A stretch of DNA of 64,000 bases from DASTCZ01 sp963704455 (GTDB taxonomy: Bacteria; Acidobacteriota; Terriglobia; Acidiferrales; UBA7541), in assembly GCA_963704455.1 (NCBI GenBank), contig OY969905.1:3658001-3722000 (forward strand), written 5' to 3'. The translations under genes and the position numbers were made by a program. Below are positions 26,681 through 34,941 of this stretch, piece by piece (position 1 is the stretch's first letter; every line of letters begins with the position of its first letter). The notes below the pieces were generated by a model. That model was not told the DNA's origin. It saw nothing but the letters and a program-made list of their open reading frames with translations, and did not search any database.

Positions 26681-27649
26681 ATGCACAGAATCGGCAATGC
26701 ACTTCGAAGGCTGAGAAAGTTACTGTTGAGCGCGGCTGGATTGGCAGCCGTTGCCGTGCCGATTGTGTTTGGACCGGCAAGCGCAAACCCCAGCCGGGCA
26801 GTAGGGCAGGCTCAGTCGACAGTTCAATCCCAAAATGTCGCTACTACAGCGCCTGCATACGCATACGAGGTAATTTCGGTCAAGCCATGCAAACCTGGGA
26901 CCTCCGGCGGGTTCACGATGAACACGCCGGACGGCTATAAAGCGACATGCGCTTTGCTTATAATCCTGATTGATTATGCATATGGGATTCATTACGTCGA
27001 GCAACTCCCGGGAGCGCCGAGCTGGATCTCCTCCGAAAGATTTGATGTTGACGCGAGAATGGATGTGCCTGTAGCGGAAGCACTACAGAAGATGAGCAAG
27101 GATGACCGAGCGCTAGCGCGTGAGCAAATGCTTCAGGCGCTGCTGGCGGACCGCTTCAAGCTGGTGGCCCACCGCGAAACCAGGGAGCTTTCTGTTTATA
27201 CGCTCGTGATCGCGAAGAACGGTTCCAAACTTAAAGTGGTGAAACCTGATGATAATTCCCCCGACAGGATTAAAGACGCAGACGGCCATGCCGCAACAAA
27301 TGTGGTGAGCATGGGGGCGAGTGGGGGAGCGATGACCATGACAGGTCAAGCGGTTTCCATGGCGACTCTCGCCCGACTATTGTCAGTGCGAGTGGGGCGC
27401 ATCGTGGTGGATAAGACCGGCCTAACGGGCAATTTCGATTTCTACATGAAGTTTACGGCAGAAGAAGGCGGACTGTCGGCGGCTTCCAGCGACGCGCCCG
27501 GGGGAGCCTCTTCACTGCCTCCATCGGATCCCGGCGCCCCTTCAATCTTCACGGCCATACAAGAAGGACTCGGCCTGAAATTGGAAGCGGTGAAAGCCCC
27601 GATTGAAGTCATCGTGATCGATCATATCGAGCGGCCTTCGGGAAATTAG
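26681..27649 (+). CDS. Soli_TIGR03435 family secreted protein
   Basis: A 322-residue exported protein recognised by its family pattern. A signal peptide (L-S-A-A-G-L-A-A-V-A-V-P-I-V-F) is followed by Y-E-V-I-S-V-K-P-C, L-I-I-L-I-D-Y-A-Y-G-I and P-S-W-I-S-S-E-R-F-D-V-D-A. Next come M-L-Q-A-L-L-A-D-R-F-K-L-V-A-H-R-E-T-R, then V-D-K-T-G-L-T-G-N-F-D-F and a final G-L-K-L-E-A-V-K-A-P-I-E-V. An AGGAG site precedes ATG 26681; an upstream in-frame start lies inside the permease gene and is rejected. The family has no known function and is common near ADOP permeases and VWFA proteins in this phylum. Confidence 0.85.
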   Translation: MHRIGNALRRLRKLLLSAAGLAAVAVPIVFGPASANPSRAVGQAQSTVQSQNVATTAPAYAYEVISVKPCKPGTSGGFTMNTPDGYKATCALLIILIDYAYGIHYVEQLPGAPSWISSERFDVDARMDVPVAEALQKMSKDDRALAREQMLQALLADRFKLVAHRETRELSVYTLVIAKNGSKLKVVKPDDNSPDRIKDADGHAATNVVSMGASGGAMTMTGQAVSMATLARLLSVRVGRIVVDKTGLTGNFDFYMKFTAEEGGLSAASSDAPGGASSLPPSDPGAPSIFTAIQEGLGLKLEAVKAPIEVIVIDHIERPSGN

Positions 27650-27658
27650 CAGCGGGCG

Positions 27659-27800
27659 TGGACCCCGCCGCACTCCACCTCCGCATTTCTTGACGCTTTC
27701 CGAACCCGCCCGATATACTCCCGAACGAATCTCCGCGAAATGCGTGCGCACCAAGAGCCGCGAACCGCGGAAAGGACTCCCCTTTGCCGTTCGAGCCGCA
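27659..27800. repeat. lysS promoter-leader region, copy A of a dispersed duplication
   Basis: This 142-base stretch, from just after the TIGR03435 gene to the first codons of lysS, is repeated at 35461-35613. Long identical blocks include TTCTTGACGCTTTCCGAACC, CGCGAAATGCG and CCGCGGAAAGGACTCCC, separated by point differences and small indels. The lysS ribosome site and start lie in its 3' end. Confidence 0.85.
27690..27719 (+). promoter_or_regulatory. lysS promoter
   Basis: TTGACG (27690-27695) and TATACT (27714-27719) are separated by 18 bases, a good sigma-70 type pair. It lies about 65 bases before the lysS start. Both hexamers and the spacing are kept in the second copy near 35503, which supports their being functional elements. 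Confidence 0.7.
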
Positions 27801-29397
27801 CGACCAATATCTCCAGCGCCAGAAGAAGCTTGAGCAGATTGTCGCGCTCGGCCACGCCGCTTATCCGCACCGCTTCGATTGGACGATGACGCCCGCGGGC
27901 GTCGTCGCGAAATTCGGCGGCAGCTCCAAGGAATCGCTCGAAGCCAACAAGCCGCAGGTCCGCGTGCCCGGCCGCATCATGACGTTGCGCTTGCACGGCA
28001 AGGCCGGCTTCGCGCACATTCAGGGCGAAGGCGCGCGCCTGCAGATTTACGTCAAGCTCGACATTATCGGCGAGCGCGGCTTCCAGCTTTTTCAATTGCT
28101 TGATATGGGCGATGTCATCGGCGTCTCCGGACATCTTTTCCGCACGAAGACCGATGAGCTGACCATCTGGGTCACCGAGCTGACGCTGCTTTCAAAGTCG
28201 CTTCTCCCGCTGCCCGAAAAATGGCACGGCCTCACCGATGTCGAGCAGCGTTACCGCCAGCGCTATGTGGACATGATTGCCACGCCAAAGACGCGCGAGA
28301 TTTTTCTGAAGCGCGCGCTCCTCGTTCGCGAACTGCGGAAATTTTTCGATGCGCGTGGTTACGTCGAAGTCGAAACGCCGATGATGCAGCCCATCGCCGG
28401 CGGCGCCATGGCGCGGCCATTCACCACGCATCACAACACGCTCGATCTCGACCTCTATCTCCGCATCGCGCCGGAACTGTACCTGAAGCGCCTCACGGTC
28501 GGCGGGCTCGACCGCGTTTACGAAATCAATCGCAATTTCCGCAATGAAGGCATCTCCACGCAACACAATCCTGAATTCACGATGCTCGAATTCTACGAGG
28601 CCTACAGCGACTATCGCGTCTTTATGGATCTCACTGAAGAACTATTCGCGACGGTCGCCAAAGCCGTCGCGGGCGACACCAAAGTGAAATTCGGCGACCA
28701 CGAAATAGATTTCGCGAAGTGGCAGCGCCTTACTATGCGCGAAGCCATCGTGCAGTATTGGCCCAAAGGCGCGCCTAGGCTTGAGCTTTCCGAATTCGGA
28801 AATTTTGAAGAATTCTTGTCGAAGGTCAAGGCAACTCTGAAGTATTGCGCTGACGTTCAGTTCTGGCCATTTGCCGATGGAACAATTCTTGTAGAGCTCG
28901 CAAAAGGAATCGCGACACTCAAGGACCTCAACCTGTCTCCTAAGGAGGCGATTGGGTTTATGACCGGCGAGTTGTTTGAGGCGTTGGCTGAAGACGATCT
29001 CATTCAGCCGACAATGATTTACGATTTCCCCGTCGAGATTTCTCCGCTCTCAAAGTGCCGCGACGACGATCCCTCCACCGCCGAGCGCTTCGAGGTTTTC
29101 ATCGGCGGACTCGAGCTGGGCAACGCTTTCTCCGAACTGAACGATCCCGTCGAGCAGGAGAAACGTTTCCGCGCGCAGGTCGCGCAAGGCGGGGAAGAAG
29201 CGCCAAAGGAAGTGGACATGGATTACGTTCGCGCGCTCAGCCACGCCATGCCGCCCGCCGCAGGCATGGGCATCGGCATTGACCGCATCACGATGCTTCT
29301 CACGGATTCGCATTCCATTCGCGACGTAATTCTTTTTCCGTTGCTTCGCCCCGAAGCCCAACACGAGCGAGCCGACTCCGCCACCGGCACGCCATGA
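27784..29397 (+). CDS. lysS: lysyl-tRNA synthetase (class II)
   Basis: Charges tRNA-Lys with lysine for translation. The 537-residue product has an N-terminal OB-fold anticodon-binding domain with V-P-G-R-I-M-T-L-R. The class II core has motif 1 around R-G-Y-V-E-V-E-T-P-M-M-Q, motif 2 around N-R-N-F-R-N-E-G-I, and motif 3 G-M-G-I-G-I-D-R. Length is in the normal range of 490-540. The start is TTG, with AGGA about seven bases upstream; P-F-E-P-H-D-Q-Y begins the protein. The promoter and leader are duplicated upstream of the ABC ATPase gene at 35979. The permease gene follows after ten bases, so lysS heads an envelope operon. Confidence 0.96.
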   Translation: MPFEPHDQYLQRQKKLEQIVALGHAAYPHRFDWTMTPAGVVAKFGGSSKESLEANKPQVRVPGRIMTLRLHGKAGFAHIQGEGARLQIYVKLDIIGERGFQLFQLLDMGDVIGVSGHLFRTKTDELTIWVTELTLLSKSLLPLPEKWHGLTDVEQRYRQRYVDMIATPKTREIFLKRALLVRELRKFFDARGYVEVETPMMQPIAGGAMARPFTTHHNTLDLDLYLRIAPELYLKRLTVGGLDRVYEINRNFRNEGISTQHNPEFTMLEFYEAYSDYRVFMDLTEELFATVAKAVAGDTKVKFGDHEIDFAKWQRLTMREAIVQYWPKGAPRLELSEFGNFEEFLSKVKATLKYCADVQFWPFADGTILVELAKGIATLKDLNLSPKEAIGFMTGELFEALAEDDLIQPTMIYDFPVEISPLSKCRDDDPSTAERFEVFIGGLELGNAFSELNDPVEQEKRFRAQVAQGGEEAPKEVDMDYVRALSHAMPPAAGMGIGIDRITMLLTDSHSIRDVILFPLLRPEAQHERADSATGTP

Positions 29398-29407
29398 GAT
29401 CCTCGCC

Positions 29408-30634
29408 ATGAGATTTGAATGGCTGGTCGCGCGGCGTTATCTGCGCTCGCCGCACAGGCCCGCCGTCCTGCGGCTCGTCACCGTGCTTTCCGCTGTCGGC
29501 GTCGCCGCGGGAGCAGCTACCCTCGTCATCGCGCTCGCCATGAACTCCGGCTTCCGCGAAACTTTGCAGGACCGCCTTCTCGGCGTCACCGCGCACATCA
29601 CTCTTTCCGAGCCGGCTGCCGACGGCTTGCACGATTACATGGCGCTCGCGGCGCGCCTCGCGAAAACGCCCGGCGTTCGTTCCGCCACTCCCGCGATTTA
29701 CGAAACTGTTTTACTTTCCGCCGCCGGCAACCCCAGCGGCATCGAACTCAAGGGCGTTGACCCGGAGCTCGAAAAAAAATCAAATGATGCGCTCAACCAT
29801 ATCGTCGAAGGCCGCGCCGATTTTTCTCCAGACTCCGACGGCATCGGCGCCGTAATCCTCGGCCGCCTGCTCGCACAAAAGTCGAAGGTGCGCGCCGGCG
29901 ATTACGTCACGCTCATCAGTTCCGAAGGCCGCCTCACTCCATTCGGCATGATCCCGCGCGCGTCCCGTTTCCGGGTCACCGGGATTTTTGATTCTGGCTT
30001 TTACGATTTTGACGCCAACTGGGGATTCGCCACGCTCGCTTCCGCGCAGAGCCTCGCCGGCGTCGGCGACGAAGTCAGCGTAATCGAATTCCGCATCACG
30101 CAACTCGACCGTGCCGCCACGCTCGCGCCCGAACTCGCGCGCGCCGCCGGCCCGGGCTACAAGGCTTCCACGTGGCAGGAAGAAAACCGCGCGCTCTTCC
30201 GCGCGTTGAGCCTCGAAAAACTCGTCACCGCGATTTTTATCGGACTCATCACCTTTGTCGCCGGCCTGAACATTCTCGTCGTTCTCACCATGTCGGTCAC
30301 GGATCGCGCGCGCGACATCGCCGTTCTAATGTCCCTGGGCGCGCGCCGCAAACAATTGCGCGGTGTTTTTTTTCTTCAAGGTCTCGCCATCGGCGCGGTC
30401 GGCACCGTCGCCGGGCTCGCCGTCGGATATCTAGCCGCATGGATCGCCGGAACCTATCGCCTCATTCCTCTCAACCCCGAAGTCTATTCCGTCCCATTTG
30501 TTCCGTTTCATCCAAACGGTTTTGACGCACTCTGGATTGCCGCCGCTGCGCTCGCCATTTGCGCCGCCGCGACGCTCATTCCCGCCCGCGCCGCCTCGCG
30601 CTTGCTCCCGGTCGAAATCCTCCGGTATGAATAG
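29408..30634 (+). CDS. LolC/LolE-type lipoprotein-releasing permease
   Basis: An inner-membrane permease that would extract lipoproteins for transfer to the outer membrane, or a related substrate. The N-terminus F-E-W-L-V-A-R-R-Y-L-R-S matches LolC/E. A TM segment (about 20-45), a periplasmic domain with S-A-T-P-A-I-Y-E-T-V, and three C-terminal TM segments follow; the FtsX signature includes M-S-V-T-D-R-A-R-D-I-A-V-L-M-S-L-G-A-R. Length (408 residues) is normal for the family. It begins ten bases after lysS. The matching ATPase gene, normally adjacent, is found about 5.3 kb away (35979), past a block of accessory genes. Confidence 0.9.
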   Translation: MRFEWLVARRYLRSPHRPAVLRLVTVLSAVGVAAGAATLVIALAMNSGFRETLQDRLLGVTAHITLSEPAADGLHDYMALAARLAKTPGVRSATPAIYETVLLSAAGNPSGIELKGVDPELEKKSNDALNHIVEGRADFSPDSDGIGAVILGRLLAQKSKVRAGDYVTLISSEGRLTPFGMIPRASRFRVTGIFDSGFYDFDANWGFATLASAQSLAGVGDEVSVIEFRITQLDRAATLAPELARAAGPGYKASTWQEENRALFRALSLEKLVTAIFIGLITFVAGLNILVVLTMSVTDRARDIAVLMSLGARRKQLRGVFFLQGLAIGAVGTVAGLAVGYLAAWIAGTYRLIPLNPEVYSVPFVPFHPNGFDALWIAAAALAICAAATLIPARAASRLLPVEILRYE

Positions 30635-30639
30635 ACCGA

Positions 30640-30756
30640 ATGATCATGAAGATGAGAAGACTAGGCGGTTGGCACTTACGTTTCGCCGGACTATTCCGCG
30701 AAAGCCCTCCCGAGTTTGAATTGTCCGATGGAAATGAAAACAACACCGGCTACTGA
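30640..30756 (+). pseudogene. short ORF resembling the N-terminus of an ADOP permease (relic)
   Basis: A 38-codon ORF reads M-R-R-L-G-G-W-H-L-R-F-A-G-L-F-R, then E-L-S-D-G-N-E-N-N. It resembles the opening of the ADOP permease in this window, W-F-L-R-F-G-G-L-F-R then E-L-A-D-E-I-E-S-N. The ORF stops shortly after, and the rest of the permease is absent. It begins five bases after the LolC-like gene and overlaps the end of the convergent VWFA gene by a few bases. The match is short, so a chance resemblance cannot be excluded. Confidence 0.4.
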
Positions 30757-32543
30757 ATCTGGATGTTGCGGCTGATGGCGGTGATCTTCCCTTTTGCTTC
30801 TTCCTGCACAATCTGGCGCAGGCGATACGATCCGGGCGGCGCGTCGAGAGAAAGTTTGGCGTCCAAACCATGTTCGGAAACCATTTCGTATGCGGCGTCC
30901 CTAAGGTTGAGGTCCATTACGCCTTCAACGCCGGTGACGAAACGATTCTGGGAATCGAAGATTGCGGTGATGAAGATGAGGCGTTCTCTCTTGCGGTCGC
31001 CGGCTTTCTCAAAGGGCAGCTTATTTGCGTCCAAATGAAATGAGACCTTGACCGCGGGTTCGCCGGGCTGGCGCGAACCGAGATCCGCGGTGACATCCAC
31101 GGGAAAATCAGTGTGGTTATTGGAAGTGAGGACTTCTTCGGTGAGTTTCTTGCGCCGTGCTTCCGGAGGAGTGAGGGATCTGGTGGGCGCGAGATACCCC
31201 GGGCGGGCTGTAATCTTCAAACCAGATTGATTTGTCAGCTTGACCTTCAGGCTGTGATAGCTGCCGTCACGGACGATCCTTTCGGGGGCGTACCCGACGA
31301 CATAAGACACTTCAGGGACGGCGGTGAGTTCGCGCAGGCCGCGACCGAGATCGTTGTTGTTATGGAAGAATTTGCCACCGGTGCCCTGAGCAATGGCAGC
31401 GAGAGGATCGTTGAAGACTTCCTTGGTTTCGTCAGTCAGCAAGTCGGCGATCATTTCCAACCGGCCATTACCTATTCCCTCTGGGAAATCTGCCGGGTTG
31501 CCTCCAATAGTGCCCACGGTCAAGCCTTTTGCGTCAAGCGCGTTTACGATGATGCCGTTGCGAACGGCGGCATCCACAACCTTGTCCAACTCGCGGTGCA
31601 TCGTGTTGGATTCCGCGAAGAAACCGGAGGAGGCGATAAGTAGCATGCGCGAGCCATCGGCGCGGCCGAGGTAGTTCAGCACATCGGTCAGAACGTCTGT
31701 AGTTTGACGTGAAAAATTCTCCGCCTGGGATGAGGTGTAGGCAGCCGCCACCTGAAGAACGTTTTCAGCCATCGGTCTAGGCATGCTGCCACCGCATGCG
31801 AGCGTTAATGCCAAACCGTATTGGTGAGCGTCCTCATCAAGGTGGTTGTAGATGAGATAGGCGATATGTGTATCGAGCTTCGGACAAGCCATGGAAAGTT
31901 GGAGCTTGGTTGCCGTGCGAAGCTGGTCAAGGGTCTCGATTAGCTTTTGTTTGTTGGTGGTGAAATTCAATGAGACCGTGGTGGAAGAAGTGAAGATGCC
32001 GATCTTGTCACCGGGGTTGAGGCTTTCCTGGACGTATTTTTTCGCGGCTTCGCGTGCGAAAACCATGTCACTCATGGGCAGATTGTCGTCATCGAAGAAG
32101 AAGGCGACATAGCGAGGCTTTGGGGGAGTTGGAGGAGCGACCGGCGGCGTGCCAGGGGTAATTGTCCCGCTTACCGTGACTACTTCCGGCTGGCCGGTCG
32201 GGGCATGTTCAACTTGGAAAAAGGAGAGTGCCTCCTCGCGCCCCTTATCGAAGACGTGGAAGTCGCCTTGCTTCAGACCAGCGACGGGTTTCCCATGGGA
32301 ATCGGTGACGAGCACGGGGACCTGGACCAGTGTGGATTGCACGCGTATTGCGTTTGGCGGTTCGGGCGCATAGGGGCGGCTCCCCCAGCGGATTTCATCT
32401 TCGGAGATCCCCTGAGATCCGAGTCGGAAGATCCCACCTCCTAAGAGAATCAGGAGCGACGCGAATAATGCGACGCGACACGGAAATCCCAAGGGCGCCA
32501 AAACCATGCCTACTAGGCGACGCCTCGAAGCTGCCAGCGGCAT
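30750..32543 (-). CDS. VWFA-related acidobacterial domain protein
   Basis: Third member of the family in the window, 597 residues. After a hydrophobic N-terminal segment (V-A-L-F-A-S-L-L-I-L-L-G-G-G-I-F) comes R-V-Q-S-T-L-V-Q-V-P-V-L-V-T-D, then G-K-P-V-A-G-L and D-F-H-V-F-D-K-G. A VWA-like domain contains Y-V-A-F-F-F-D-D-D-N-L. Y-V-V-G-Y-A-P and I-T-A-R-P-G-Y-L-A mark its end, and a beta domain ends the protein. It is more divergent from the tandem pair at 20-23.5 kb than those are from each other. It lies in a leftward block that splits the Lol permease from the Lol ATPase. An AGGTGAG site precedes the ATG and a good promoter lies upstream. Confidence 0.87.
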   Translation of the reverse strand: MPLAASRRRLVGMVLAPLGFPCRVALFASLLILLGGGIFRLGSQGISEDEIRWGSRPYAPEPPNAIRVQSTLVQVPVLVTDSHGKPVAGLKQGDFHVFDKGREEALSFFQVEHAPTGQPEVVTVSGTITPGTPPVAPPTPPKPRYVAFFFDDDNLPMSDMVFAREAAKKYVQESLNPGDKIGIFTSSTTVSLNFTTNKQKLIETLDQLRTATKLQLSMACPKLDTHIAYLIYNHLDEDAHQYGLALTLACGGSMPRPMAENVLQVAAAYTSSQAENFSRQTTDVLTDVLNYLGRADGSRMLLIASSGFFAESNTMHRELDKVVDAAVRNGIIVNALDAKGLTVGTIGGNPADFPEGIGNGRLEMIADLLTDETKEVFNDPLAAIAQGTGGKFFHNNNDLGRGLRELTAVPEVSYVVGYAPERIVRDGSYHSLKVKLTNQSGLKITARPGYLAPTRSLTPPEARRKKLTEEVLTSNNHTDFPVDVTADLGSRQPGEPAVKVSFHLDANKLPFEKAGDRKRERLIFITAIFDSQNRFVTGVEGVMDLNLRDAAYEMVSEHGLDAKLSLDAPPGSYRLRQIVQEEAKGKITAISRNIQIQ

Positions 32544-32562
32544 TGTCTCACCTAAACAGCTA

Positions 32563-32592
32563 ATCCTATTCCGATTCTTTCAAACGTGTCAA
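32563..32592 (-). promoter_or_regulatory. promoter of the leftward VWFA gene
   Basis: On the minus strand, a perfect TTGACA (32592-32587) and TAGGAT (32568-32563) are 18 bases apart. The pair ends 20 bases before the ATG at 32543, leaving room for the AGGTGAG ribosome site. Confidence 0.6.
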
Positions 32593-32637
32593 TAGCCTAC
32601 ATACTCATCCTAATTAGAGGTCTGTCGCCAACGTATG

Positions 32638-33645
32638 TTATCTATTATCGCGGGCTCCGGCTCCGCCTTGCGTCGACGCCGAGCTGCTTTTTCTCCCTTT
32701 ACCGGAGGCATTTGCAGCCACCGGTATCCCAACCGATTTAATCGCTTGTAGGTCGCTAGTGATCAGTCTTACGTGTTCAAATCCAGCGTCGTGGAGCATC
32801 AAGGAACCCTCGGAGCAGATTATCGGGTTTCCGGTCCCGTTGGCATGCGCTTGACAGGCGGCAGTGAAGTTGCAATAGAGGAGAATAGTTGAGGTGATCG
32901 GCAACTCATGAACCGCGCGTGTCTCAAGCTCATCTATGGGAATGTTCAGGGCCCCAAAGATGCGGTCTACAGAGAATTGGTCGCGGTCGCGTATGTCTAG
33001 AATTGGCAAGTTTGGAGAATTCGCCATCATTCGCTTAAGTTCGATAGGGGTGATGGCACTTGGCTCTTCGGTTTGCGCGCCTGCAGGAGGCACGTGAGAT
33101 GCCAGTTTCGGAGAAATATTCTCAGGGTTACTTGCGCGCCTTGTCCCCAAGTTCCTATAAACCTGTCCCTCTTGCTCAGGAGATAGCTTTCCGATCCACT
33201 CGGATTTAACGCGCCCCGAGTTGTCGACGAGAATAAGGGTAGGCGTACCAGTTACTCCCAAGCTTGAAAGGTTTGCTTGTCGCACCTCTTGAACGACGAT
33301 GCCTTGGAGCCGCAGATACTCGCGAGACTCCAAAGTAGATTGGGGAAAAATGGCAAGCGTGTGGAAGGTGTCACCCGTGCCGGATCCGACTAGGTTCCGA
33401 TAGAAAGGCGCACTCTCGCGGCAATAGTGGCAGTCCGTCGAGAGTGCTAGCACGAGATTGACGCCGTTGTGAGACCAGTCTATGTCGGGAAGATTTAGCT
33501 GCGCACCCACGCTGATGGGAGCACTAACACGACCCGAATCAGCATTCGACAAATAATGGTGTCGCACAAGGGTAGTTGCAATTACTCCAACGCTTGCGAT
33601 TGCAGCAATATTAAGCGTCCAGTTGAAGATCCTTTGTCCATTCAT
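32638..33645 (-). CDS. membrane-anchored thioredoxin-fold and rhodanese-like fusion protein
   Basis: A 335-residue protein with one N-terminal TM anchor (about 8-27). A thioredoxin-like domain follows, with active-site C72-H-Y-C75 and the cis-proline motif G-T-P-T (about 133-136). A rhodanese-like domain follows from about residue 200: I-L-D-I-R-D-R-D-Q-F, then G-A-L-N-I-P-I-D-E-L. Its Cys-loop is Y-C258-N-F-T-A-A-C264, atypical for sulfurtransferases. This pairing suggests a periplasmic thiol or sulfur-relay role. A GGGGGA site precedes the ATG. It lies downstream of a TonB-domain gene on the same strand, near a six-cysteine secreted peptide. Base composition looks less GC-rich than the flanking core genes. 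Confidence 0.8.
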   Translation of the reverse strand: MNGQRIFNWTLNIAAIASVGVIATTLVRHHYLSNADSGRVSAPISVGAQLNLPDIDWSHNGVNLVLALSTDCHYCRESAPFYRNLVGSGTGDTFHTLAIFPQSTLESREYLRLQGIVVQEVRQANLSSLGVTGTPTLILVDNSGRVKSEWIGKLSPEQEGQVYRNLGTRRASNPENISPKLASHVPPAGAQTEEPSAITPIELKRMMANSPNLPILDIRDRDQFSVDRIFGALNIPIDELETRAVHELPITSTILLYCNFTAACQAHANGTGNPIICSEGSLMLHDAGFEHVRLITSDLQAIKSVGIPVAANASGKGRKSSSASTQGGAGARDNR

Positions 33646-33790
33646 CTGATTCCCCCTTATCTTTAATTCCCGGTCAGATTAGGTACTCGGCATCCAAAAT
33701 TAGACAGAAGCTCGTGCTTCGTTTTCTATGGATGGGCTGCGCGGCTTAATCCCCAAGCGCGACTGACTAGGCCTAGCGCAATTCTGCCTC

Positions 33791-34234
33791 TTAACGAGCC
33801 TTGAGTTCCATTTGCGGAAAGCGGCCGACATAGCCCGCCTGCGAGGGATCAAGGACGATTCCCTCCTTCCCCCGAAGTTCGAAATAAAACGTCAGCTTTC
33901 CGGACATCCGCATAGGCTGCCCATCTTTCCTCTTGAAGGGGCGAAACTGCCATGAAGAGATGGCCTTTGCAACCGAATCACCCATGGACGAGGTGGGTGA
34001 CTCAAGTATGCGAACATCGGCGACGCGACCAGATGCATCAAGGTCAAGACTTGCCACCACCACCCCGTACTTGCCCCTCTTGAGAGCATCGATGGGAAAT
34101 GCAGGCGTAGGCGCATTTATGATGTGCAAGCGAAGGGCTCTCTCGGAAGTGCTCGCTCTATAAGTAGTCTGCGGTGAGACCGCGCTGACAAGGGTAAGAG
34201 CCAAAAGGGCAATAAACGGGAAACGACGACGCAT
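33791..34234 (-). CDS. small secreted TonB C-terminal-domain protein
   Basis: A 147-residue exported protein: signal peptide (F-P-F-I-A-L-L-A-L-T-L-V-S-A-V-S), then one TonB-type domain with P-T-P-A-F-P-I-D-A-L-K, G-V-V-V-A-S-L-D-L-D-A-S-G, D-V-R-I-L-E-S and W-Q-F-R-P-F-K. There is no TM helix or proline-rich spacer, so it is unlikely to be an energy transducer for a receptor. ATG 34234 has AGGAGG four bases upstream and is clearly the start; ATG 34255 would add seven residues. It is divergent from the AraC-type regulator gene and 145 bases upstream of the thioredoxin-rhodanese gene. Confidence 0.8.
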   Translation of the reverse strand: MRRRFPFIALLALTLVSAVSPQTTYRASTSERALRLHIINAPTPAFPIDALKRGKYGVVVASLDLDASGRVADVRILESPTSSMGDSVAKAISSWQFRPFKRKDGQPMRMSGKLTFYFELRGKEGIVLDPSQAGYVGRFPQMELKAR

Positions 34235-34413
34235 CGGCCCTCCTATGAACCGCACCCGAGCCGAAGGCTAACACGGTGAATAGGGGTCCAATCGTGAGTC
34301 TCAGGACATTTGGCGCAAAATATGGTCATTACCTGTATCTACTTGACTTGCTATTATGTAAATCTATATCATTGCTCGCAGTTGATTTGACGCTTATACC
34401 AGAGTACGAAGCA

Positions 34414-34818
34414 ATGTCATACGAGTGGACGCAACTGTTCAGCACAATAGCCGCCAGGGTTCGAGAAAATCCCGCAGTATCGCTGAGGGGCCTTTCACGG
34501 CAGTTGCAAGTTGGCCAGCGGACATTACAAAAAGTGGTCAGCAACAATACTGGAAAGACATTTCGTCGGCTTCGAGACGACGCAATGATAGAAAAGATTC
34601 AAGCCTTGCTTATCTCTTCGCCTCTGGTTAGCATGAAGGAGATTTCGTTTTCTGCGGGCTTTGGCTCTCCTCGGTCATTCGCAAGATGTGTGAGGCGATT
34701 GACGGGCTGCTCGCCATGCGAGCTCAGGCACCACCTCTCGGAAAACGTAAGGTGTGGAACCAGGGCACACCCAATTAGCTTGAATCACTCCGCAAACCCG
34801 AAAAGGTACAGGGGATGA
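34414..34818 (+). CDS. AraC-type DNA-binding protein
   Basis: A short protein made almost only of an AraC-type DNA-binding domain with two helix-turn-helix units. They are V-S-L-R-G-L-S-R-Q-L-Q-V-G-Q-R-T-L-Q-K-V, then M-K-E-I-S-F-S-A-G-F-G-S-P-R-S-F-A-R-C-V-R-R-L-T-G-C-S-P. ATG 34414 gives 134 residues; a GTG at 34276 would add an unconvincing 46-residue head. No effector-binding domain is seen, so activation may come from elsewhere or from expression level. It is divergent from the TonB-domain gene and sits before the six-cysteine peptide gene, the likeliest targets. Confidence 0.72.
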   Translation: MSYEWTQLFSTIAARVRENPAVSLRGLSRQLQVGQRTLQKVVSNNTGKTFRRLRDDAMIEKIQALLISSPLVSMKEISFSAGFGSPRSFARCVRRLTGCSPCELRHHLSENVRCGTRAHPISLNHSANPKRYRG

Positions 34819-34941
34819 AGATGCCCCCTTTATGCGCAGTATGTCCATTGATTGAGATTGCTAGATCACGAGGCGGCTGATACAAATCCGCAAGAGACCC
34901 TCTTAGAGGTCTCCAATCAAATGATGGTGAGGGAGGTTCTG

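Noticed and set aside
29390..29417. repeat of GCCATGAGAT at the end of lysS and the start of the permease gene
   Set aside because: Only ten bases, and the first copy gives a five-codon ORF; probably incidental.
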